A DNA stretch of 6,570 nucleotides from an uncultured Megasphaera sp. GTDB lineage: Bacteria > Bacillota > Negativicutes > Veillonellales > Megasphaeraceae. The DNA is taken from NCBI GenBank assembly GCA_937895695.1, contig CALBLM010000319.1, positions 1 through 6,570 of the forward strand, in the 5' to 3' direction. Shown here piece after piece: positions 1 through 5,779 of the stretch; positions within the stretch are counted from its first letter, which is position 1; every line of letters starts with the position of its first letter. The position numbers were made by a program, and so were the translations under genes. Under the pieces are notes generated by a model. The model ran no database searches. It worked only from the letters and a program-made list of their open reading frames with translations, and was not told the DNA's origin.

Positions 1-644
1 ATGCCGGAGGTGGCGTTTGCCAGGTTAGTACGACGTTGTTTAATGCCGTACTTCGGGCGGGATTATTTATTGCCAGTCGGTCTCCTCATTTTGCCCCTGC
101 TGGTTATGTGCCGGTAGGTATGGATGCAACTGTTGCGGATGATTCTCTTGACTTTGCATTTACCAATCCGTTTCAGCATCCTGTTTATGTATATACTGTT
201 GCTGGAGAAAACTCAATTACTACATATATTTTAGGCAATCATGCCGACACCTGTACGGTTACGTTCCAAACGACAAATCTTCAAAACTTACCGCATCGCG
301 TAATTCATAAACATGACGATAACGCAGTGACAGATAAACGGGAGCAAGAAGGATATGATGGACATGATATTACGATTCATCGTACCGTTGCCTACACTGA
401 TGGAGATCATTATGCAGACGATATTACATCTCATTATGCGCCGAATGCAGAAATTATTAGTACCAATGGGCCGGCTTCCGAAGATGTTGTTAACACGTCT
501 GATTTGGAACCACAGGATATCCTTATCAATGCTCCGCATGATATGATGCAGGCTGTTATGACTCCCAGTGAAAATACAGATAATACAGATGTTGATGACA
601 GTAGTGCAGATAATGACGATGGATATGATGAAGAAGATGAATAA
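1..644 (+). CDS. VanW family protein, C-terminal part (5' end outside window)
   Basis: The reading frame is already open at position 3 and continues to the TAA at 642-644, so the gene begins upstream of the window; 213 residues are visible. The first codons read AGGGVCQVSTTLFNAVLRAG, the hallmark GGGxCQxSTTLyNAvL motif of the VanW domain. It is followed by the typical blocks GYVPVGMDATV and LDFAFTNPFQHPVYVY. A second part (about positions 360-475) resembles the usual post-VanW stretch with a basic/aromatic TVAYTDG-type repeat and a YAPNAEII end. The last ~25 residues are almost entirely D, E, N, S and T. VanW proteins occur in Gram-positive cell envelopes, often with G5 or peptidoglycan-binding domains, but their biochemical role is not settled; VanW is an accessory gene of some vancomycin clusters. 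No resistance genes are visible here, so this is most likely a housekeeping surface or wall protein. The 33-base gap to polC suggests possible co-transcription. Confidence 0.9.
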   Translation, partial: AGGGVCQVSTTLFNAVLRAGLFIASRSPHFAPAGYVPVGMDATVADDSLDFAFTNPFQHPVYVYTVAGENSITTYILGNHADTCTVTFQTTNLQNLPHRVIHKHDDNAVTDKREQEGYDGHDITIHRTVAYTDGDHYADDITSHYAPNAEIISTNGPASEDVVNTSDLEPQDILINAPHDMMQAVMTPSENTDNTDVDDSSADNDDGYDEEDE

Positions 645-677
645 TTCCTATGCGTTTCTGAAAGGATAGAAGAAACA

Positions 678-3600
678 GTGAAAGTATGGCATATTATTCC
701 AAAGCAAGATATAACGCTATCATTGGATGAACAACATCAAGTAGGTATAGAAGAAATATGTGTTTTTCCGACAGAAAAAAAATGGAAAGTACGCACTCAG
801 TCAGATTGTGAAATTACAGATATCAGTACATTACGGCAGGCTGTACGCAACCGATTGTCATTAGAGGGAACGATTGACATAGACCATCAAGTTGTTTCTG
901 TTCACCATGGTGGTGATATTCCGCTGCCATTATGCGATGATGATCCGCTGCGCAGTGTCGTTGATGTGTCGATAGATGATATGGACGGTTATGAAATACC
1001 ACATGAAGATTGTTATGATTCGATTTATGAGGAAGATGATTCCTTATATGATGAGGAATACCGAAAAGCTTGTAAGGCCGCTGAAGATAGTCCTGGAAAG
1101 AAAAACAGCAGCAAAAGCATAAGCACAGGAAGCAGTATGGCTAATAGCAACGTTTGGTTTGGAAAATCGTTTAGCGGAGAGGTCGTACCTATTAATGATA
1201 TTCTTGGTGAAGAACGCAATGATGTTATCATTAAAGGAAAAATTGTCAAAATAGAATTTCGTGAATTAAAATCGAAACGAATTTTAATGTCATTCCAAAT
1301 TGCAGATACGGGAAACGGTATTTCCGGTCGTCAGTTTTTGGAAGTTGGCAGTAATAGCAATGCAGGCAAGTATCGTCGTAAAAGCGCCCTCTCTTTTGAA
1401 GAATACGATTTGCTTGCTAAGCGCATGGCTGTAGGAGCTTATGTTCGTATTCATGGTGATGTTATTTATGATACGTATGTCAATGATTACGTATTTAGTG
1501 CGAAAGATATTATGGAAGAAGAAGCGGAAACGGTGGAACGGGAAGACAATAACCCAACACCGCGCGTAGAACTGCATTTACATACGGTTATGAGTGATAT
1601 GGATGCGTTGATTACAGTAAAAAAATTAATTAAAACTGTCAAAAAATGGCACCACCCGGCCATTGCTGTTACAGACCACGGTGTCGTTCAGTCTTTCCCG
1701 CTATTGCAGGAAATTTCTACAGATAAGACTAATAATGTAAAAGTTATTTATGGCATGGAAGGGTATTTGTTTGATGAAAAAATTGACCAGTCTTATCACA
1801 TTATTATTTTAGCGAAAAATCAGGTTGGCATTCGTAATTTGTATAAATTGGTTAGCATATCACATTTAAAATACATTTACCGTGGTAGACCGCGTATTCC
1901 TCGAGCTGTGTTGAATGAATATCGGGAAGGATTAATTTTAGGCTCAGCATGTGAAGCCGGAGAATTGGTTCGCTCGATGGTGCAAAAGAAACTCCCCTAT
2001 AAAGAATTGAAAAAAATTGCCTCATATTATGATTATTTGGAAATTCAACCGCTTACGAACAATCAGTTTTTAGTACGTGAAGGATTGGTTGCCGATGAAG
2101 AAGGACTGCGGGATATTAATCGTACGATTTTAAAACTCGGCGATGAACTGGGCAAGATGACAGTTGCTACATGTGATGCCCATTTTCTGAATCCGGAAGA
2201 CAAGATTTATCGTGAAATTTTAATGACTGGGAAAGGATTTAAAGACGCACAGTTCCAGCCAGATTTATATCTTCGGACGACGGATGAAATGTTAAAAGAA
2301 TTTTCTTATTTAGGGGAAGAACGTGCTAGAGAAGTTGTTATTACCAATCCTAATAAAGTAAATGACATGATTGAAGATGTACGGCCTGTGCCAAAAGAAA
2401 CGTTGTATTTCCCACAGATTGCCGGCTCTTCAGAAGCATTGAAAAATATGTGTTATGAAAAAGCACACCGTATTTACGGCGATCCCTTGCCGAAGATTGT
2501 AGAAGATCGATTGGAAGAAGAATTTACATCTATCCTTGGTCATGGGTTTGGTGTCTTGTATTACATTGCGCATAAACTGGTCAAACATTCCAATGATGAC
2601 GGATATCTGGTAGGATCTCGTGGTTCGGTTGGGTCGTCGTTTGTAGCTACCATGTCTGACATAACCGAAGTCAATCCGTTACCACCGCATTATGTTTGTC
2701 CGCACTGTCAATATAGTGAATTTTTCACTAATGGCGAAGTTGGTGGGGGATTTGATTTGCCGGACAAAACATGTCCTAAATGCGGCACGCCGTTGCATAA
2801 GGACGGACATAATATTCCATTTGCCATTTTCTTGGGATTTGATGGAGATAAAGTGCCGGATATTGACTTGAATTTTTCCGGCGAATATCATCCAAAGGCG
2901 CACAAGTATACGGAAGAATTATTTGGTAAAGATAATGTTTTTCGTGCTGGTACGATTGGTGCTGTCAAAGATAAGACGGCCTATGGATATGTGATGAAAT
3001 GGGCAGAAGCGCGGGGTATTCGTGTCAATGATGCGTATATAAATAGTTTGGTCAGTGGCTGTACAGGTGTTAAAAGTACGACGGGCCAACATCCAGGCGG
3101 TGTCATGGTTATTCCTCGTGATATGGATGTTCATCATTTTACGCCGGTACAGTATCCAGCAAATAAAAAAGACAGCGGTATTATTACGACTCATTTTGAT
3201 TATCACTCCATTGAAGGTCGCTTAGTTAAGCTGGATATTCTTGGGCATGATGATCCGACCGTTATTCGTATGCTGGAAGATATGACAGGGATTGATGCCA
3301 AGACAATTCCATTTGATGATCCGGAAACAATGAGTTTATTTTGTTCACCTAAGGCATTAGGCGTAACAGAAGAAGAATTAGGTTCTAAAGTCGGTAGTTT
3401 GGGTATTCCAGAATTTGGTACGACATTTGTTCGTAAAATGCTTGTGGATACAAAACCAAAGACTTTTTCTGAATTAGTTCGTATTTCTGGTTTTTCTCAT
3501 GGCACAGATGTATGGCTGAACAATGCGCAAGATTTGATTACATCAGGAACGGTACAGCTGAAAGAAGCTGTTTCGACGCGTGATGATATTATGAACTATT

Positions 3601-4310
3601 TGATTCAGCACGGAATCAAACCTAAAACGAGTTTTAAGGTCATGGAAAATGTCCGTAAAGGAAAGGGCATTGATAAATTGAACAAGTTAGGACAGAAAAC
3701 GACCAATTATGAAGAGGAACTAAAAGAAGGTCATATTCCGCAGTGGTTTATTGATTCGTGCCACAAGATTGGTTATTTATTCCCAAGAGCCCATGCCGTT
3801 GCGTACGTCATGATGGCATTTCGTATTGCTTGGTTTAAAATTAATTATCCTCTTGCATATTATGCGGCTTACTTCACGATTCGTGCTAAGGCGTTTAAAT
3901 TATCTGCTATGATTCATGGGCTGGAAGGACAACGAAAAGCCATGAAAGATATTTTGGCCAAAGGAAAGAGTGCAACTAAAATTGATCAAGATTTGTATTC
4001 TTCATTGGAACTGGCTGTAGAAATGAGTTTGCGCGGATACTCTTTTATGAATGTAGATATTAGCCGTTCAGCGGCAACAAAATTTACTATTTGTGATGGA
4101 AAAATTTTGCCTCCATTTACAGCCGTAGATGGCCTGGGAGAAAACGTAGCGGAACAAATTGTAGCAGCCCGCCAAGATGCACCATTTAGTTCTAAGGCTG
4201 ATCTTAAGATACGAGGAAAAGTAAATCAGTCTACCGTAGATTTGATGGCAGAAGAAGGCTGTTTGGGTGATTTACCGGAAGATGAACAAATTGACTTATT
4301 TGCCATGTAA
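678..4310 (+). CDS. polC: DNA polymerase III PolC-type alpha subunit, lacking the exonuclease domain
   Basis: Replicative polymerase of low-GC Gram-positives. The start is GTG at 678, with a GAAAGGA ribosome site at 660-666; no better in-frame start is seen. Order of parts: N-terminal region with an acidic linker (about residues 95-150); OB fold (about 180-280); PHP domain with H300/H302, D333-H334, E361, H374, C425 and D500/H502 in the usual ligand blocks; polymerase core with the GSRGS loop at 646-650; zinc finger C674, C677, C699, C702; palm aspartates D728, D730 (PDIDLNF) and D853 (KLDILG); GQHPGG at 803-808; helix-hairpin-helix at about 1149-1165; clamp-binding QIDLF at 1204-1208, two residues from the end. 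Bacillus-type PolC is about 1430-1470 residues and has a DEDD exonuclease inserted in the PHP domain between the YGLE and HV blocks. Here E361 is followed within 13 residues by the next PHP block (YHIIILA), so that ~165-residue module is missing. The N-terminal region is also somewhat short. The reading frame is intact, so this is a real domain absence and not a broken gene. Confidence 0.97.
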   Translation: MKVWHIIPKQDITLSLDEQHQVGIEEICVFPTEKKWKVRTQSDCEITDISTLRQAVRNRLSLEGTIDIDHQVVSVHHGGDIPLPLCDDDPLRSVVDVSIDDMDGYEIPHEDCYDSIYEEDDSLYDEEYRKACKAAEDSPGKKNSSKSISTGSSMANSNVWFGKSFSGEVVPINDILGEERNDVIIKGKIVKIEFRELKSKRILMSFQIADTGNGISGRQFLEVGSNSNAGKYRRKSALSFEEYDLLAKRMAVGAYVRIHGDVIYDTYVNDYVFSAKDIMEEEAETVEREDNNPTPRVELHLHTVMSDMDALITVKKLIKTVKKWHHPAIAVTDHGVVQSFPLLQEISTDKTNNVKVIYGMEGYLFDEKIDQSYHIIILAKNQVGIRNLYKLVSISHLKYIYRGRPRIPRAVLNEYREGLILGSACEAGELVRSMVQKKLPYKELKKIASYYDYLEIQPLTNNQFLVREGLVADEEGLRDINRTILKLGDELGKMTVATCDAHFLNPEDKIYREILMTGKGFKDAQFQPDLYLRTTDEMLKEFSYLGEERAREVVITNPNKVNDMIEDVRPVPKETLYFPQIAGSSEALKNMCYEKAHRIYGDPLPKIVEDRLEEEFTSILGHGFGVLYYIAHKLVKHSNDDGYLVGSRGSVGSSFVATMSDITEVNPLPPHYVCPHCQYSEFFTNGEVGGGFDLPDKTCPKCGTPLHKDGHNIPFAIFLGFDGDKVPDIDLNFSGEYHPKAHKYTEELFGKDNVFRAGTIGAVKDKTAYGYVMKWAEARGIRVNDAYINSLVSGCTGVKSTTGQHPGGVMVIPRDMDVHHFTPVQYPANKKDSGIITTHFDYHSIEGRLVKLDILGHDDPTVIRMLEDMTGIDAKTIPFDDPETMSLFCSPKALGVTEEELGSKVGSLGIPEFGTTFVRKMLVDTKPKTFSELVRISGFSHGTDVWLNNAQDLITSGTVQLKEAVSTRDDIMNYLIQHGIKPKTSFKVMENVRKGKGIDKLNKLGQKTTNYEEELKEGHIPQWFIDSCHKIGYLFPRAHAVAYVMMAFRIAWFKINYPLAYYAAYFTIRAKAFKLSAMIHGLEGQRKAMKDILAKGKSATKIDQDLYSSLELAVEMSLRGYSFMNVDISRSAATKFTICDGKILPPFTAVDGLGENVAEQIVAARQDAPFSSKADLKIRGKVNQSTVDLMAEEGCLGDLPEDEQIDLFAM

Positions 4311-4318
4311 CACGGCTA

Positions 4319-4347
4319 TCGACATTCATTTGAATCTGTCATATAAT
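4319..4347 (+). promoter_or_regulatory. Predicted sigma-A promoter for the yerC operon
   Basis: A -35 box TCGACA (4319-4324, five of six consensus bases) lies 17 bases upstream of a perfect -10 box TATAAT (4342-4347). It begins 9 bases after the polC stop codon and would start transcription near 4354, giving a short leader ahead of the yerC start at 4401. Box quality and exact 17-base spacing make this the best promoter in the window. No polC terminator is visible before it, so read-through from polC is also possible. Confidence 0.75.
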
Positions 4348-4356
4348 ACAAGTATG

Positions 4357-4378
4357 TTTTATACGCTAACGTATAAAA
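4357..4378 (+). promoter_or_regulatory. Perfect inverted repeat in the yerC leader (candidate operator or 5' hairpin)
   Basis: Arms TTTTATACG (4357-4365) and CGTATAAAA (4370-4378) are exact reverse complements, separated by CTAA. The repeat begins a few bases after the expected transcription start and ends 6 bases before the AGGAG ribosome site (4385-4389). It could be a DNA operator bound by the encoded TrpR-like protein, or a hairpin at the mRNA 5' end influencing translation. No T run follows on the + strand, so it is not a terminator for polC. The function is inferred; the symmetry is directly visible. Confidence 0.55.
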
Positions 4379-4400
4379 GTAAAAAGGAGTGAAGCAGCGA

Positions 4401-4733
4401 ATGAGTGCCAATGAAAAATTGAAAGATCACCTTCATGACCAGCTTTTTGAAGCTATTTTAGAACTACGGAATGTAGATGAATGTTACGAGTTCTTTGAAG
4501 ACATATGCACGATTCAGGAAATGAAGGCAATCGCTGCCCGATTGGAAGTTGCCCGCATGCTGAAGGCCGGCGATATTTACGAAGATATTGTCAAAAAGAC
4601 CGGAGCAAGTACAGCGACGATTAGCCGCATTAAACGCTGTTTGATGTATGGAAGCGGTGGATATGGAAAAATTTTAAATCGTATGGCTGAAAAAAATCCA
4701 GAGTTATTGAATATAAACCTCAAGAAAAAATAA
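4401..4733 (+). CDS. yerC: YerC/YecD family TrpR-like DNA-binding protein
   Basis: A protein of 110 residues. The ATG at 4401 is chosen over the GTG at 4389 because AGGAG (4385-4389) sits 11 bases before the ATG and overlaps the GTG. The sequence matches the YerC/YecD branch of the TrpR superfamily throughout: an N-terminal helical region (LFEAILELRNVDECYEFFED), the block TIQEMKAIAARLEVARML, then a helix-turn-helix at about residues 60-80 (YEDIVKKTGASTATISRIKR) and the GSGGYGKIL tail. Family members are small all-helical dimeric DNA-binding proteins; comparative-genomic work has linked some Firmicute members to amino-acid (histidine) biosynthesis control, but nothing here identifies the target genes. 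The gene has its own promoter and a leader palindrome. The stop TAA follows AAG AAA AAA; a -1 shift in the six-A run (4725-4730) would extend the protein by 40 residues ending in a zinc ribbon (see the next feature). Confidence 0.9.
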   Translation: MSANEKLKDHLHDQLFEAILELRNVDECYEFFEDICTIQEMKAIAARLEVARMLKAGDIYEDIVKKTGASTATISRIKRCLMYGSGGYGKILNRMAEKNPELLNINLKKK

Positions 4734-4852
4734 AGGAGATTCCTAAGAAAGAAGCAACCTCGGAACCACAGCTTTGTCCGTATTGCCGTATGCCGGTCGC
4801 TGATAATGCAACACGATGTCCCTATTGTACCAGTCAACTAAAAGATAATTAA
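4730..4852 (+). CDS. Zinc-ribbon tail in the -1 frame relative to yerC (likely C-terminal extension)
   Basis: In the frame one base behind yerC, an open stretch of 40 codons runs from the yerC stop region to TAA at 4850-4852. It encodes a Lys/Glu-rich linker and then two CPYC knuckles: cysteines at codons 4775, 4784, 4817 and 4826, with the ATRCPYCTSQL-type ending found in small zinc ribbons such as the C-terminal tails of some MscL proteins. There is no ATG, GTG or TTG before the first cysteine pair. The AAAGGAG at 4732-4738 has no start codon at proper distance and simply encodes part of the linker in this frame. Reading through yerC with one extra A, or with a -1 slip in the six-A run, gives one continuous 150-residue protein. 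The stop overlaps the ATG at 4852, as expected for a translated, coupled frame. This could be a genuine programmed or phase-variable extension, a recent frameshift, or a sequence error. Confidence 0.5.
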   Translation: MKEIPKKEATSEPQLCPYCRMPVADNATRCPYCTSQLKDN

Positions 4853-4878
4853 TGAAGGAAGGCAGCAGGAAGTTTTAT

Positions 4879-5445
4879 ATGAAAGCAAAAATAGATGTTA
4901 CTATTTTTAAAAATGGTGATATTGATATGCTCCATGCTTCTATTTATGAAGAGTTATGGAAAGATTATTGTTCATTAAAAAAACGTGCTCATATGCACGA
5001 AGAAAGAAATACGAAAAAAGGCAATTATTTATGTCGGCGATATCAGCGTGTGGCATTGCTTACGTTGTTTGCTTTTTTTGAGGGAGTGCTGGATAATTGG
5101 ATTCATCGTCTGCAACAAGAGTATCAGGAATACCAGCATGTGGGTATGACCAGTTTGAAGGAAAAATGTGATGCTGTATTAGGATATTGTTTTTTTTGTA
5201 CGTATACGAAACGAACGCAGGATTTTACAGAACTCTATGATATTATCCATCGGTTTGAGCAGCATGATGTATCATTTATTGAACATATTAATCGTGATGC
5301 ACTGTTAAGAGCAGAAACAATGATAGATGCATATTTGTGTTACGTAGAAGCGATGACCACACTACGGCGGTTTCCCAAGCCGGATAAATCAACGACGGGA
5401 TTGATGAATAAATTGGGAGGTATTGTAAAAAGCTGTCGCAATTAA
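4879..5445 (+). CDS. Hypothetical helical protein
   Basis: A protein of 188 residues from the ATG at 4879, preferred because AGGAAG (4867-4872) lies 6 bases upstream. An in-frame ATG at 4852 would add 9 residues and overlaps the zinc-ribbon stop as TAATG, but it lacks a ribosome site of its own and would need coupling. I do not recognise the family. The protein is predicted to be almost wholly alpha-helical, soluble and rich in H, R, Y and F. It has a strongly hydrophobic helix LLTLFAFFEGVLDNWI near residue 60 that recalls the first helix of some HEPN-like domains, but I see no RxxxxH catalytic motif. A CxxC (GYCFFC) lies in the middle and the C-terminus is basic. It has no signal peptide or clear transmembrane segment. 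It is the last gene before a terminator, so it is probably co-expressed with yerC. Confidence 0.75.
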   Translation: MKAKIDVTIFKNGDIDMLHASIYEELWKDYCSLKKRAHMHEERNTKKGNYLCRRYQRVALLTLFAFFEGVLDNWIHRLQQEYQEYQHVGMTSLKEKCDAVLGYCFFCTYTKRTQDFTELYDIIHRFEQHDVSFIEHINRDALLRAETMIDAYLCYVEAMTTLRRFPKPDKSTTGLMNKLGGIVKSCRN

Positions 5446-5461
5446 ATAAAAATAGGATAAT

Positions 5462-5501
5462 AGTGTGTTCTGTTTTTTATAATAGAACACACTTGTTTTT
5501 T
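5462..5501 (+). terminator. Intrinsic terminator of the yerC operon
   Basis: AGTGTGTTCT (5462-5471) and AGAACACACT (5484-5493) form a perfect 10-bp stem around a 12-base AT-rich loop. It is followed by TG and a six-T run (5496-5501). It lies 17 bases after the stop of the hypothetical gene and separates it from the FMN-controlled transcript. Confidence 0.9.
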
Positions 5502-5515
5502 ATATGTGCGTGGAG

Positions 5516-5544
5516 TATGATATATATATAAATTGTATATCATA
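5516..5544 (+). repeat. AT-rich inverted repeat with a weak promoter candidate upstream of the riboswitch
   Basis: TATGATATA (5516-5524) and TATATCATA (5536-5544) are 9-base reverse-complementary arms around an 11-base AT spacer. The left arm contains a TATGAT that could serve as a -10 box, starting RNA near 5528, upstream of the aptamer P1 strand at 5549. The matching -35 (TTGTTT, 5494-5499, 16-base spacing) is poor and overlaps the preceding terminator. Some promoter must lie here because the riboswitch needs its own start, but the exact boxes are uncertain. In such AT-rich DNA the symmetry may be partly chance. Confidence 0.4.
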
Positions 5545-5548
5545 GTTA

Positions 5549-5680
5549 GTCTTTGAGGCATGGTGAGAAGGGAAAATCCTTTCGTATTCCTGACCGGTGG
5601 TAATAGTCCGCAACCTCCTGATTTGGGAGCTGATTCGGTGTAATTCCGAGACCGACAGTATAGTCTGGATGGGAAAAGAC
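5549..5680 (+). promoter_or_regulatory. FMN riboswitch (RFN element) aptamer
   Basis: The conserved RFN blocks appear in order: GAGGCA and GGTGA; ATTCCTGACCGGTGGTAAT with AGTCC; a CTCC/GGAG stem (5615-5618 with 5626-5629); CGGTGTAATTCCG (5636-5648); and the signature ACCGACAGTATAGTCTGGAT followed by GGGA. P1 closes as GTCTTT (5549-5554) with AAAGAC (5675-5680). RFN elements bind flavin mononucleotide and usually switch off riboflavin synthesis or transport genes. Here the only gene downstream is an FGGY sugar kinase. The terminator at 5722-5749 implies transcriptional control, with FMN favouring termination. One loop is atypical: about 19 extra bases (5567-5585), able to fold as a small hairpin, sit between GGTGA and ATTCC, where family members usually have a short GTGAAAT-type loop. 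Confidence 0.95.
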
Positions 5681-5684
5681 GCGA

Positions 5685-5708
5685 GCATAGCAAGTGTATT
5701 TGCTATGC
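5685..5708 (+). other. Linker hairpin between aptamer and terminator
   Basis: GCATAGCAA (5685-5693) pairs perfectly with TTGCTATGC (5700-5708) around the 6-base loop GTGTAT. No T run follows, so it is not itself a terminator. It probably compacts the spacer between aptamer and expression platform, or acts as a folding or pausing element. Confidence 0.6.
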
Positions 5709-5721
5709 ATTTCTCATGAGT

Positions 5722-5749
5722 AAAAGACTGGCTTGCCAGTCTTTTTTTT
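5722..5749 (+). terminator. Riboswitch-controlled intrinsic terminator
   Basis: AAAAGACTGG (5722-5731) pairs with CCAGTCTTTT (5736-5745) around a CTTG loop, and the T run extends to 5749. It lies between the FMN aptamer and the kinase ribosome site (AAAGGCGGG, 5764-5772), where an attenuator is expected. Its left arm can instead pair with the 5' strand of aptamer P1 (5546-5554 with 5723-5731: seven Watson-Crick and two G-U pairs). That offers a simple antitermination switch when FMN is absent. Confidence 0.92.
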
Positions 5750-5779
5750 GTGCCGCAAGATGGAAAGGCGGGTACAAGA

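Noticed and set aside
1..60. ATG at position 1, or TTG at 36, as the start of the first gene
   Set aside because: ATG at 1 is out of the coding frame. TTG at 36 lies inside the conserved VanW motif (STTLFNAVL), whose frame is open back to position 3, so the gene starts before the window.
288..539. Minus-strand open frames inside vanW, polC, yerC and the riboswitch region
   Set aside because: They oppose strongly conserved coding or RNA sequence, have no ribosome sites or recognisable protein content, and look like antisense shadows.
1758..1800. polC as a broken or internally deleted pseudogene
   Set aside because: The frame is intact over 1210 codons, both sides of the exonuclease gap join smoothly within the PHP fold, and all catalytic and clamp-binding motifs are kept.
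4357..4378. Leader inverted repeat as the terminator of polC
   Set aside because: The stem is AT-rich and followed by A-rich sequence, not by a T run on the + strand. It also lies downstream of the yerC promoter.
4732..4760. AAAGGAG after the yerC stop as ribosome site for an independent zinc-ribbon gene
   Set aside because: No ATG, GTG or TTG occurs at usable distance in the ribbon frame. Only an ATT directly touching the motif is available, so a -1 fusion to yerC explains it better.
5549..5680. Cobalamin or other riboswitch class
   Set aside because: The blocks ACCGGTGGT, GGTGTAATTCC and ACCGACAGTATAGTCTGGAT are specific to the FMN/RFN class.
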